A DNA stretch of 64,000 nt from Nosema muscidifuracis. Its lineage: Eukaryota; Microsporidia; Nosematidae. The notes below the pieces were generated by a model. The model was not told the DNA's origin, did not search any database, and saw only the letters and a program-made list of their open reading frames with translations. The translations under genes and the position numbers were made by a program. Within the stretch, counting starts at the first letter, position 1. Each line of letters begins with the position of its first letter. Below, piece by piece: positions 11,306 to 22,690 of this stretch. The stretch is from positions 62,001 to 126,000 of the forward strand of contig JAIOKI010000023.1 in assembly GCA_028335825.1 (NCBI GenBank). Reading direction: 5' to 3'.

Positions 11306-11329
11306 TTATGGATAAAAAAAATAAAATAT

Positions 11330-11560
11330 TAATTTAAATAAATATTATTTATAATTTTTATTCTTTAACTCAACAATTCATGATGTCAAAAATGTCATAT
11401 TAATTTAAATAAATATTATTTATAATTTTTATTCTTTAACTCAACAATTCATGATGTCAAAAATGTCATATTAATTTAAATAAAATATTATTTATAATTT
11501 TTATTCTTTGACCCAACAATTCATGATGTCAAAAATGTCATATTAATTTAAATAATATTT
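11330..11560. repeat. 71-bp tandem repeat, three copies plus a partial
   Basis: Three near-identical 71-72 bp units start at about 11330, 11401 and 11472, with a partial unit from 11544. Each contains AATTCATGATGTCAAAAATG. Copies one and two look identical and copy three carries a few substitutions. The array lies directly upstream of the 865-residue minus-strand gene, so it could contain its promoter. Confidence 0.9.
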
Positions 11561-13481
11561 TTTAAAAAAAATTAAAAATATATTGAATAATTAAGTTCCA
11601 TTATATTTTTATAAAATAACTTTATTTATACAAAAGTTAGTTCCATTATATTTTTATTAAAAAGAAAATAAATAATTTATGATTCAGAATATGTCACTAA
11701 TAATTCGGTTTGTAAAAATCATAGAAGATTAAAACGATAATATTTTTTTTATCAACTATTAGAAAATATTTTACAAAATAATTAATTGGCTAAATAAATT
11801 TCTTTTTTATAAATTTTATTCAAGCAATATTACTCTTATAATAAAACTTGTCACTGAAGTTAACGTTAAATTCTTCCAATTAAAATATATTTTAAATAAT
11901 TATATATTTAAACTTCTATAAGTTCTTTATAGCATTTTAATCTTAACTAATTCTTCAAATTAAAATTCTATCATTTTTAAGATATTATTATGAGTACTAT
12001 AACTTATATTTTTAATATATAAATAGTCATTACTTAAATTTATACATCTCAATTATTAGTTACTTATTATTCTTAATTCATTTATATATTTCCCTATGAA
12101 TTATATTCTGTTAAAATTATGTCTTTAGTTTTTTAGATTAATTGATTAGATTTAGCCATTTTATCAAGAAAGATTTTTTAATTTACTTATCTTTTTCTTT
12201 ATATAGTTATTAGATTTATTAATAATAAATATATATTTAATCTAAACTATTATAACTTTTAATTATTAGATTTATTAATCTTAAATATAAATTTAATTTA
12301 AAATATTAAACTTGTAATTATTAATCCTAAATATAAATTTAATCTAAAATATTAAAACTTGTAATTATTAGATTTATTAATTCTAAATATAAATTTTAAT
12401 CTAAAATATTAGATTAATAAAAGCCTCATTCTTTATAAGAATAAAGACTTAATTAAGAAAATAAAGACTTGATTAGGATAATGAAAATTAACAGAAATAT
12501 GTTTTTTATATAATTTCTTAATAATATGATTATAAAAAATTTAACTGTAGGATTATTAAAAAAAAAGATATTTTTGATCATCTCTATTTTTCCAAATGAC
12601 AATAAATTAATATCAGAAAATATTTCTAAAACAAAAATTTTTATATCTTCATTAAATAATAAATCACAATAAAAGACTTTCTTTAAATCTATCTAAATCA
12701 CTTAAAAATATAATAGCTATTTTATAGACTTTTTCTTATAAATATTTTTAAATAAATAAAAGTTATGTATAAATCAGGACTATTTATAGAAAGAATAATA
12801 ACATGTAGTTTTTCTTAATTCTTTAAAAATAAAAAATTTTTATATATAATTTAAATAAGATAGTAGAATAATAACCTTAAATTTCATTACTATTTATTTT
12901 TATTTCTAAATATATTTAAGTATTGAAAATTAATGTATTTCAAAATAAAGTCAAAAGTTTAGTAAAACTGTATTATAAATATTTATAGATATTTAAAAAT
13001 AATGTCTATCTAACCTATCATTATTTTAAAAAAATATCAATATAATTTTCAAAAAGTTTGCACATGATAGCAAAGTTTTATTAAATTTGATTCTATTACG
13101 TTATAAATTATAAATAATCTCTTAATATAACTGAATAATTATAATTTATATATTAAAATAAAATAATAACATTTTATTATTACAAATAACGAAATGATTT
13201 ATCTCGATTAGTCATGCAAAATAATAAATTTATAAAAAAAGTACTTTATTTTTTAAGTAAATAGAATATAAAATATCTTACTAATTAAAAATCTATCTTC
13301 TAATTTTATTATAAAAAAATAATATTTAAATATATATATTGTGATTTTACTAATTAAAAATTAATCTTCTAATTTTATTATAAAAAATAATAATTAAAAA
13401 TATATATTGTAATTTTATTAATTAAAAATTTATCTTCTAATTTTATTATTAATTAAAAACCTATCATAGCACTAAGATAAA
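11561..13481. repeat. AT-rich gene-free spacer with short tandem repeats
   Basis: No gene is visible. Degenerate units of about 55-60 bp around TTAGATTTATTAAT occur at about 12200-12420. Three units of about 60-65 bp containing ATCTTCTAATTTTATTATAA occur at about 13275-13465, ending next to the stop of the family A gene. Confidence 0.55.
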
Positions 13482-14480
13482 TTAAAATTTATTTTTTTTC
13501 TTATTCTTAATAAATAAATATCCTAAAAAACTTAAAAATAATACTCCTATAACTGTAAAAGATGTACAAATACTTGTATTAAGATTTTTAATCTCATTAG
13601 AATTTTCTAAAGTAGAGATTTCATCAATACTACGTAGGTTCCTTCCATGAGAATTTTGATTATCTGATAATTCTTTATAAGGACTTATCTTTAATTCAAT
13701 ATCGAATATTTTGCTAATTTCTTTTAAGTTATTTTCAAAATCTTTGTTCTTACAATCAAGTGAAAACTTTTGATTCAAAGCATTTACCAAACAATAGATG
13801 TCGTCAAAACATTCGTCACGTAATTCGTAAGCACTGACTTTAGCTTCATTAATCTTTGATTCATCCTCGCATAGATCATTGAAAGCTTTATAAAAATTTT
13901 CTTTAGCTTCATTGACATTTTTACCTACTTTATATTTTACTAATTTTCCTTCGATAGGTCGATAATCATATTTATCACATCCAAAGATATATTTATCATC
14001 GGTAAATACATTTTCCAAATCAAATAACGAACATTCTTTGTCAAACTCGAAATTTTTAAAACTTTCTGATACACAATTTGGATCACAATTACACATCTTC
14101 TTTGTTAAATGTACCATACATTTTGGTAATATCTTGACTTGGTCTTTAATTTCATTAGCACCTGGAAAATTATATTTATTTAGAAGTTCGAATGTATCAG
14201 ACATATTATTCATAATATTGTTTCTCCATATTACAAATGTATTAAGATTATCAGAATTTGTACTTGGAGTATCTACTTCAATAGTAGATTCTTCATTAAG
14301 TTGGTGACCTGCTTCATCTTTAATAGTAGATTCTTCATTAAGTTGGTGACCTGTTTCATCTTCAATAGTAGATTCTTTATTGGGTTGGTGACCTGCTTCA
14401 TCTTCAATAGTTTTCAGTTGTTTTTGATTTTCATTAGAAATATCAGAAGTTGTATTTGGTTTGAAAACTGAAGTTTTCAT
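13482..14480 (-). CDS. Cysteine-rich membrane protein, family A copy 2, shortened C-terminus
   Basis: This 332-residue paralogue of the proteins at 346-1467 and 21396-22451 conserves PKCMVHLTKK, DKYDYRPIEG, LRDECF and all nine core cysteines. It differs at both ends. The N-terminal region contains three tandem 14-residue units (TIEDEAGHQPNKES type, residues 24-65, DNA about 14286-14411). The C-terminus ends after the first hydrophobic segment with a lysine-rich tail, so the second membrane segment of the other copies is missing. The basic site before the membrane segment is RNLRS rather than RRKRG. CCC (GGG on the plus strand at 14492-14494) supports the start. It may be a diverging or recently shortened copy. 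Confidence 0.82.
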   Translation of the reverse strand: MKTSVFKPNTTSDISNENQKQLKTIEDEAGHQPNKESTIEDETGHQLNEESTIKDEAGHQLNEESTIEVDTPSTNSDNLNTFVIWRNNIMNNMSDTFELLNKYNFPGANEIKDQVKILPKCMVHLTKKMCNCDPNCVSESFKNFEFDKECSLFDLENVFTDDKYIFGCDKYDYRPIEGKLVKYKVGKNVNEAKENFYKAFNDLCEDESKINEAKVSAYELRDECFDDIYCLVNALNQKFSLDCKNKDFENNLKEISKIFDIELKISPYKELSDNQNSHGRNLRSIDEISTLENSNEIKNLNTSICTSFTVIGVLFLSFLGYLFIKNKKKNKF

Positions 14481-15060
14481 TTTAAATTTAAGGGTGTATT
14501 TCTATATATAATTTATTTTTAATTAAAAGAATAATTTAATTAAAAATCAAACATTTATTTTAAATAAACTGAGTAATGATATTTTCAATTAAAAGATTAT
14601 ATTGAATTTTTAGGTTAATAAATTTTACTTAATTTATAAAATTTGATTAATAGAATTTATAAAATTTTGATTAATAGAATTCATAAATTTTACTTAATTT
14701 ATAAAATTTTTATTAATAGATTTTATATAATTTTACTTAATTTATAAAATTTTAATCAATAGATTTTATATAATTTTGATTAATAGATTTTATAAAATTT
14801 TATTACTAGTAGAGTTTAAATAAATTTACAAGTACAATAAAATTTTACTTATTTTAATATATCAAATTATAAATTATTTATAAAATATTATATGATTTGA
14901 TAAGCTAAATATATCAATAGAAAACTTCCAAATTGATCAAATTTAATTTCTTTTTTTGTAAAAATTTGATCAAAAAATTAATTTTAATTAAATATTCTAT
15001 TATTTTTGATATTATAGTTTTTAATTTATTACAAAAAATTGATCAAGAAATTAATTTTAA
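14481..15060. promoter_or_regulatory. Upstream region of family A copy 2 with repeats and TTGATCAA elements
   Basis: From about 14600 to 14800 units of 30-40 bp alternate TTGATTAATAGA and TTTTACTTAATTTATAAAA. Beyond these lie TGATCA-centred elements at about 14931-14944, 14962-14975 and 15036-15047, matching those upstream of the other two family members. Confidence 0.4.
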
Positions 15061-15419
15061 TTAAATGTATATTCATTTTGTAACAATCTGAACTTCATTA
15101 TCAAAGAAATCTTTCTTAAAGATTTTTTTGTATTTTTATTCTTCTTAAAATATTTTATAATTTTTATTCTCTATTTTATTAAAGACAATAATTATTTTTT
15201 CAAATTATTTGCTAGGATAAATTATTAAGTAAATATTATACAATAATAATGTTAAGATACAAGGATGATTAAAATAATATTAGAATTTTTATATATTTAG
15301 AATTATATTTATGAGTACAGAAGTTTTTAATTTAAGTAAGATTTTATATTGTACATAATTTAAAAATTCAAAAGATCATCTACTCATAAAATTATTCCTT
15401 AAATAAATAATTTAATTAT
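15061..15419. other. AT-rich spacer, nothing recognised
   Basis: I see no gene, structured RNA or clear repeat here. Confidence 0.4.
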
Positions 15420-15780
15420 TAAGCCAAAAATGTTTATTCTTTTAGTACAGCTAAGACTGGGCTCTTCTCTTTCATTTGTATTTCTTCTAATATTCTATAG
15501 CCACTATTAAGGTCTCCATCTCTTCTTTAATCAAGTGAAATACTCTTTAAGGTCTTTTTTAAGACTTAGACTGAATGTAAGCTTCAATCTAAAAAGAAAT
15601 CTCTAGTCTTCTTCTGTGACTACTTTGAAATCTATACCACGATATTTTATGTTAATATATACATCACAAAAACCGTTTTATACTCGTGAATTTGTGTTAA
15701 TTCATTTGCAAGAAGATCATACTTTCTCAATTTTTCGGGTTCGATCTACTGTAAATTTTCACTGGATATAATTTTTGATT
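15420..15780 (-). mobile_element. Fragment of the R4/Dong-like LINE endonuclease region
   Basis: On the minus strand near 15690-15740 the sequence reads EKxxKYDLLAN-like. This matches EKRHKYDLLAN in the restriction-like endonuclease part of the decayed LINE at about 55215-55260. The surrounding composition is less AT-rich than the neighbours. It is a short, decayed 3' piece. Confidence 0.5.
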
Positions 15781-16296
15781 TTTATAAGTATATTTAATAA
15801 TAATTTATACGTATAAATTTTAATTAATGCGTAAAAATTTAAATTTTAATGATAAATTCTAATTCGTTACAATATTCTTTCTTGAATATTTATCTTTAGA
15901 ACGTCACAGAAAAATTATTTATATGGAGAATTCATTACATCATCAGATAAAAATAAAATCTTTTTGTCTTTAAAAAAGATTTAATGTTATAATTAATTAG
16001 TTAAATTAAGATTAAAATTCTTATTTTTAAAAAATAAAATCTTTTGTAACATATTGAGAAAAAACAAATAATTTTTTTAGGGTATGAAAATGAGTGCCTA
16101 ATTTTTATATAAATAGATTTATACTTAAGTTTTTTATAAGTAACCATAAATATCAAAGTATGATTCTAAAGTGCAAAAAATAAAATGTAAATATATTTAT
16201 CTACTCAATTTTAATTAATAAGCCTATTAAAAAAATCTTTATAAAATTTAACAAATAAAAATAAGTTAATTCTAAATATCATTTTAATATATTTTT

Positions 16297-16800
16297 TCAC
16301 TTATTCAATAAATAATTAAAGTTAAAAGTCCTCTCTACAATTTTACAATTTATATCTTTTTTAAAATTATTTAAATATATATTCATGTATTTATTTATAG
16401 GTCTACATTTATTATTTTTATGTAAGTATTTATCTATTTTAAAGTCATATGCACTGAATAAATGATGAAAATTCAACCAAAAGTTAATAGACTGAATGTA
16501 TTTTGATAGTTTAGATGTATCATTTAATACTTCAATTGGATATGTTCTTGTACATTTTTTATTTTTATCATAAATTTTATTGATGAAAGGGTATAGAAAT
16601 ACATTCCTTTTACGAGAGGATATATTTCTATATTTGTATTTTCTTGAGGTGTGATATTTCTATCTATCACACTCTCTTTTTCATTCATTCTTAAATCAGT
16701 TGGCCTTTGATTAGCTACTGATTGTGGATTGGTAATATTTAGCAATCCAACGGCATCATTTGTTTCCTTGTCTGATGCTCTTCTTCTTTTAAATATTTTT
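16297..16800 (-). pseudogene. Frame-interrupted gene of unknown function
   Basis: Two successive open stretches on the minus strand overlap in different registers. The first runs from about 16795 to 16524 and contains PQSVANQRPTDLRMNE. The second runs from about 16610 to a stop at 16297-16299 and contains SINFWLNFHHLFSAYDF. Both have protein-like composition, so this looks like one coding region broken by an indel or a sequence error. I recognise no domain. No CCC-preceded ATG is evident at its upstream end. Confidence 0.45.
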
Positions 16801-17099
16801 TTCTTGTAGTTTTAAAGAGAAAAACTACAAGACCATTTTAGTCATGTCCTCGATTCCTTTTATACACCATTAAGAAAATAAAAATATTTTTATTTAAATA
16901 GTAAAATTTCAGTTTGTTTAATTAAGCAAACAAATTAAAATAATTATTTTAATAATTAGATATGATGAGTTTAATTTCATAATATTAATTTAATTAGAAT
17001 AAATAGTAAAATCTTTAATCTAATCCTTGATAAGTTAGTTTTAGATCAATATCAAAGTGAATACTGCCAATAAATGAGTAGGTATTAGATTAAACAAGA

Positions 17100-17320
17100 A
17101 ATTATTTATTTAAGTATATTTTTCTTTTAACTCTTACCGTTCATCAGCCAAAAAGTTTTACTTTCTTTAAAACAGCATGTTTTATATCTTTACTTTCGTT
17201 CTCTCCAATGTCTCTGAACCCCATACTCACCTTACAGCCAATGTCCATTATCAGGATTTCCAAGGTCATCTTGAGGTCCGCTCTCTATTGTCGATAATAA
17301 TTTGTCACAATACATCATAT
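17100..17320 (-). mobile_element. LINE scrap, second type
   Basis: This less AT-rich island reads on the minus strand as coding-like sequence with a MTLEILIMDIGCK segment. The island near 30795-30830 reads TLEILTM in the same position, so both are pieces of one repeat family. That family is probably the C-terminal part of the R4/Dong-like LINE, but I cannot align it to the large copy with certainty. Confidence 0.35.
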
Positions 17321-18476
17321 TTCAACACATATGAAATTATTTTCGATTTTAATTAAATATTTTTGAATCACATAAATTTACAAAATTGCTAAAAAATTTG
17401 AAAACATTTTTATTAATTATTTTAATCTTCAAACCTAAAAGTAGATAAATAATATCACCTTACCATTTTTTTAAATTCATAAAGGTCAAGTTTTAATTAT
17501 CTATAGTTTCTTCCTATTATACATTTTTGAAAAGTTAATTTCTATTTTCAAATAATTTTACTACAATATTGCCTTTGTCAAATTAAAAATATTTACATAT
17601 TTAATACTGAATTATATTATTAAAAATATCAGCACTATTTAATAATAATTTGCTTTCTTATAAAATTACAATAAATATAATATAAATTATTTGCGCTTCT
17701 TATCTTTTACATTTAGTTTTTTTGTATAGATATTCCTATCATAAATGTTTTTATATATTAAAATAATTACGAAAACATAAAAGAAGTAAGATTCCTAGTT
17801 ATAAATTTACAAGAAAATAGACTTTTTTTCACTTTCCTTCTATCTCAAAATAAATGGTCATTTTAATTGTGATGGTATTATCAGTATTAGTGAAGAAAAA
17901 AATTAAAATGATAATATCTATCTTTAAAAAAATCATTTCAATACTACACTTTTGATTACTCTAAATATTTATAAAACTATAATACATCGACTTTTTAGAT
18001 ATCTTAGAAAGAAATTATTCATATTAATTTTAAGCTCTAATCGATTGTTAAATTTTTTAGGAGAAGTACTAAAATTTTTAATAAGGAGCATAAACGAATT
18101 TAATAAAATTATATAAATATTTTAGATACTAATTTTATTTCAATATAAATATACTTTTTTTGAAATTATTACATTTTACGAAAAAAATCATTAAATACTA
18201 AATAATGTAAAATAAAGAAATATGTTTTATTTTTTGAAACATAGAGAATTACATAGTTAAATATCAAATAAATTTTATAAAAAATCAATTTAGTGATAAG
18301 AAACAAAAATTAAATTAATTCTACTAGAAAAAAATTATTGGTTATTTCAAAAAATTAATTAAAGATAGCAAAAATATTTTATTTAGTATAAATGTATCAT
18401 ATATTTATATCTTATATTAGTATTGTGTCATAATGACGTATTTATTTTCTATTTAATTGAAAAACATAACTCCCTT
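17321..18476. other. AT-rich spacer, nothing recognised
   Basis: I see no gene or RNA. The CCC start signal of the following gene is at 18472-18474. Confidence 0.4.
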
Positions 18477-19739
18477 ATGTTGATTTTTTTATTAGGAATA
18501 TTATCAAATAACATAGTTGATTTACAATCTTACTTAGATGATCAGAAAGTATATGAAGATAATCTCGTTAAATTTAAACAACAATATGAGAATAAAATAG
18601 CTTATGATGTATTTAAGACATTCTGTTCTGATTTAAAGAAATATTCTGATGAAGATATAACTCGAGATGAATGTAAAGGCATCTACTATGCATTACAAAT
18701 ATTCGATTTCTATAACTTTATATTAAATGTTGATTGCTATTTAGTACCAGCCATATTTGATATAATAAATACTAAAAAAATTACTCCTATGGATAAATTA
18801 CTTCTTAAGATTCATTACATAATCTGTAATATGGATAAATATGCAGAATGTTTTAATAATAAAAGCAGTTTACAAGATTTTTATAGCAATAAAGATTTTA
18901 CTGGAAAATTTTTTGATAAATCGCTAGTAAAATTTGCTGATAAGAAATATGAAATTAAATTGAAAAAACAAACTGATTTTCAAACAAACCCATATCAAAA
19001 TATAATTTACAAAATATTCTGGGCAGAATTTAATAATATAGTAAACGATTATGAACATTTTGATAGTAAAATTATTTCTAAGAATTTAGATGACTACTTT
19101 AACTTTGATTTTTTAGAAGAAAATTTTTTTATGGTAAGTAAAAATAAATATATAAAAAATACTGAAAAAATCATTATAGAATCTAAAAAAATTGATAAAG
19201 TAAATTCACGAAATTATTCTGAGAAAGACTTACAGATTATTAAAATACTAATGTATTACATGAAACATAAGTGTTCATTTGTAGGACAATTTAATTTAGA
19301 TCACTTTATCTTACTACTAAAATATTTTACTATAAATTTTAATTTAAATATAGTGGTTAATCATACTTTTAACGAAAATTTTGCTCCTATTTGTCAAATA
19401 ATTTCGATAGATGGAACAAATGTTGAAAATTTAATGTTTTTTTACGAGAAATTGCTCAATAAAACTGAATTTATTGAACCAATAATCAAAGAGAATATAA
19501 AAAATGGACAGTTACATTCTTTTACCACTTTATTAGATCAAGAAACTTATTCATTTGATTCAAAAGAAGGATTAAGTGTGGGAAAGCATGGATGTTTAGT
19601 ATTATCTTGCAATCATTTTATCGGATACAAATCTATAAAAGAATGGTTTGATAATTTAATGAATAAATGCCCTTATTGCAGATCCGATACAGTACCTCTT
19701 ATCTACTTTGAAAGTCAGTTATATCTAGTTGAAAATTAA
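18477..19739 (+). CDS. Secreted protein with C-terminal RING-like domain
   Basis: The start is placed at ATG 18477 because CCCTTATG sits there. The reading frame stays open upstream but only to a TTG. The 420-residue protein begins with a hydrophobic signal-like segment (MLIFLLGILS). The middle is an unrecognised, helical, lysine-rich region. The last ~50 residues resemble the second half of a RING finger: CNH at 378-380, a W at 391 and CPYCR at 399-403. The first zinc-binding pair is missing or replaced, and the usual Cys/His two residues after CNH is absent, so zinc binding and E3 ligase activity are uncertain. Secreted RING-bearing proteins are known in microsporidia; here the role is inference. 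Confidence 0.7.
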   Translation: MLIFLLGILSNNIVDLQSYLDDQKVYEDNLVKFKQQYENKIAYDVFKTFCSDLKKYSDEDITRDECKGIYYALQIFDFYNFILNVDCYLVPAIFDIINTKKITPMDKLLLKIHYIICNMDKYAECFNNKSSLQDFYSNKDFTGKFFDKSLVKFADKKYEIKLKKQTDFQTNPYQNIIYKIFWAEFNNIVNDYEHFDSKIISKNLDDYFNFDFLEENFFMVSKNKYIKNTEKIIIESKKIDKVNSRNYSEKDLQIIKILMYYMKHKCSFVGQFNLDHFILLLKYFTINFNLNIVVNHTFNENFAPICQIISIDGTNVENLMFFYEKLLNKTEFIEPIIKENIKNGQLHSFTTLLDQETYSFDSKEGLSVGKHGCLVLSCNHFIGYKSIKEWFDNLMNKCPYCRSDTVPLIYFESQLYLVEN

Positions 19740-21395
19740 TTAAAAAACATTTTATTTAAGCATTGATATTTTACCTAAAATATAATTTAAAAATTCTTTT
19801 CTTCTTAATATTGATATTTATCAGATTATTAAAACTTACTACCAGGTACTTCATTATATCAAAATGGTTTGTTTAATTGTGATTGTTTCTAATATCACTA
19901 TATAGATTTAATACTTAAACTTCTTTAAATTTTCAACATGAGTTCGTTATTAAAAATGTATTTGTTCAATTCAATCTTCAATATAATTTTTCTTCTCAAA
20001 ATAACCTCTTTAAATTATTCAGTGTAAAAAACAATCAAGATTTTTTATATTTAACACTATTAAGTTCTTTTTTTGTATAAGACAGCTTAATTAGATGATA
20101 TTTTGTTTTATTTATTTTTTAAAATATATAAAATGATGTTTTCTGTTCGATTTATTTTTTTTTGTTCAACATAATATTTAATAAATGATATTAAATTTTT
20201 TAGCATTCAATTTAGTTTTACATTTCATTTCACACATTACTTTATTTATATTCCTAATTTTCTTCTATTAATATTATATACTTGTTCTTTTCTTTATTTC
20301 AGTAATAAACAATATCAAGCATATTTCTGTGTTTTTTTACTATTTCGTTAAACTTTGTAAAATCATCTATAAAAAAAGAGGTGATTACAAAAAATTGTTC
20401 ATTATATGATCGATCTCAAATTTTAAAATCTACAAGATATTAAAGATAATTGAATATCGCCTTAAAAAACCTATTTTAGTTATTTTAATTGTTTAATATT
20501 TTTTTAATTGTTCTAGTATCTAAATTAAACTTATTATTTTTGTAATCTTAACCTTTTATTGATATAATTAAATATCAGTGTTTCGCTTAATAGTATAAAT
20601 CAAAATAATTTTTAATTCTTAATACATTATTCATCAATATTTTCTCTTTCTAATTCTTTTTTAATCTTTATTCATAAATGTTTTACATCGTTAAGCTTTT
20701 AAAATTCCCTTAAATATTCTTATTTGAAAATATTCGACTCTTTAATTTGAGTCTTGTTATAATATTGACAATTAAAATTAGTACAAATTCATTAAATGTA
20801 ACTACTTATAGTATCATTCTTAGTTTAATTTTTTATAAAAAAACTAAGTAATTATATAACAGATTATATTTCGTTTCTAATATTCTCAGGTAAATAATCA
20901 CTTATTTTTTTACATTTATAAAATATCATTGAACTATTAACAAAAATTTAATATTTTATTAAAATTTTGATCAATTAAATTTAAAACAAATTAATGATTT
21001 ACTTTATTTATAATTTATGGATTAATAGATTAAAGAATTTGTAGTTAAATGGATTGATAAATTTAAGATTAATTGATTTAAGAATTTGTAGTTAAATGAA
21101 TTGAAGAATTGATAGATTTAAATATTTTTGATTGAATAATTTAAATCTTAAATATTTATTTTATTTATTAATATTGTATTTTACAATATTTATAAGTTTA
21201 AATTTTAATTAATACCTTATAGATTTATTTTAATTAAATAATTATAAATATATTTTGATAAAAATTTAGAGTATGTTAAAATATGATATAAATCAATTTT
21301 ATACATTTTATTTTTCACTTTTAAAATATCAAATTTTAATTAAATATCATTAATTAAAAATAAAATATATAAAGACATAAACCCTAAAAATTAAA
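19740..21395. other. AT-rich spacer upstream of family A copy 3
   Basis: No intact gene is visible. The part from about 19780 to 20100 has faint coding character on the minus strand but no usable frame. A TTTTGATCAATT element lies at about 20962-20976, as upstream of the other family A genes. From about 21000 to 21130 degenerate units around GATTAATAGATTTAAGAATT recur. Confidence 0.4.
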
Positions 21396-22451
21396 ATGAG
21401 GATACCAATAACTAACAACAATGATGAATTAAATAACAATCCAGAACTAATCGAGACTAATAAAGATGAAGCTAAAGATAAAAATATTGAAGAATTAGGA
21501 GCCCATGAAATTGTTCAAATGGAATCTTCTAACAAGATATCTGCTACGAATTCTACTTCAGAAATATTACGAAATCCAAGTACAGGAGCTGATTATGATT
21601 ATATGGATAAGTTTATTCACTGGGAATATGATCTTTTAGATTCTAAGATGCCTATATGCAAGATGTTGGAAACTAAAAATGTTCAGGATGCTGAAAAAAT
21701 GAAACAGGAACTTAAAATGATACCAAAATGTTTATTTCATTTAAGTAAGAAGATGTGTAATTTTGATCCAAGTTGTATAAAAATCTTTGCTGACAGTTTA
21801 AATTTTTACAAGCCATGTTCGATATTTGATATGCAAAATATTAGCACGGATGATAAATATATAGAAGGATGTGATAAATACGATTATCGACCGGTGAATG
21901 GAGAAATGGTAAAATATGACGTAGGTAAATATGTTAATGAAGCTAAGGATATTTTTATTAAAAAATTGGATGAGCTTTGTGATGATAGTAATAAGATTTA
22001 TGAAACTAAATACAGTGCGTATGAATTACGTGACGAATGTTTTAACGACTTGAATTGTTTAACTGATACTTTAAGTCGAGATTTAAAATCAGAATGTAAG
22101 AATGATCATTTTGAGAATCAACTTAATGAAATTGGTAAAATATTTAATATTGAATTTGAGACAAGACCTCATAAAGATTTATCAGCCATTGAGGATACTC
22201 ATCATTATGGAAGAAGATTACGTAGTATTGAAGAAATTTCTACAGTTAAAAATTCTACTGAAGTTAAGGATTTTGATGTAAATACTGTTGTACCTGTTAC
22301 GTTTACAGGAATAGTATTGTTAAGTTTATTTGGATTATATTCTATTAAGAATAAGGAGAATAAAATTAAATTAGGATGTGGTCTTACTGGATCAATTATT
22401 ATTGCAATATCTTTGATAATCTACTTGATATCATTAAAAATATTTGATTAA
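21396..22451 (+). CDS. Cysteine-rich C-terminally anchored membrane protein, family A copy 3
   Basis: This 351-residue paralogue keeps PKCLFHLSKK, DKYDYRPVNG, LRDECF and the nine core cysteines. An RRLRSIEEIS motif follows; the arginine-rich part could be a processing site. Two hydrophobic segments and the ending IFD close it, exactly as in copy 1. It is closer in overall layout to copy 1 than to copy 2. No N-terminal signal peptide is visible. CCC at 21382-21384 supports the start. The DNA encoding its last residues is re-used in a tandem array just downstream. Confidence 0.85.
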   Translation: MRIPITNNNDELNNNPELIETNKDEAKDKNIEELGAHEIVQMESSNKISATNSTSEILRNPSTGADYDYMDKFIHWEYDLLDSKMPICKMLETKNVQDAEKMKQELKMIPKCLFHLSKKMCNFDPSCIKIFADSLNFYKPCSIFDMQNISTDDKYIEGCDKYDYRPVNGEMVKYDVGKYVNEAKDIFIKKLDELCDDSNKIYETKYSAYELRDECFNDLNCLTDTLSRDLKSECKNDHFENQLNEIGKIFNIEFETRPHKDLSAIEDTHHYGRRLRSIEEISTVKNSTEVKDFDVNTVVPVTFTGIVLLSLFGLYSIKNKENKIKLGCGLTGSIIIAISLIIYLISLKIFD

Positions 22452-22690
22452 AAAAATTTCCTTAATATTTAATTTAAAAAATGTCCTACTTAATATCATC
22501 AGAAATATTTGATTATATTTTTAATATTTAATTTAAAATGTTCTACTTAATATCATCAGAAATATTTAATTTGAAAAATGTCCTACTTAATATCATTAAG
22601 AATATTCAATTTAAAAAAAACTCCTTAATATTTATTATATAAAAATGTCCAACTTAATATCATTAAGAATATTTAATTAAAAAATACTAT
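22425..22690. repeat. Tandem array derived from the 3' end of family A copy 3
   Basis: Four to five degenerate units of about 55-75 bp repeat a pattern of ATATCATCAGAAATATTTGATT plus AATTTAAAAAATGTCCTACTT. The first unit begins inside the coding sequence, where ATATCATTAAAAATATTTGAT encodes the closing residues of the protein. Confidence 0.75.

Noticed and set aside
14038-14307. Plus-strand 89-codon open stretch inside family A copy 2
   Set aside because: It is the shadow of the minus-strand coding sequence; the minus frame has paralogues and a CCC start.
18423-18476. Longer N-terminus for the RING-like protein
   Set aside because: The extension starts with TTG, and CCCTTATG at 18472-18479 followed by a signal-like segment marks the real start.
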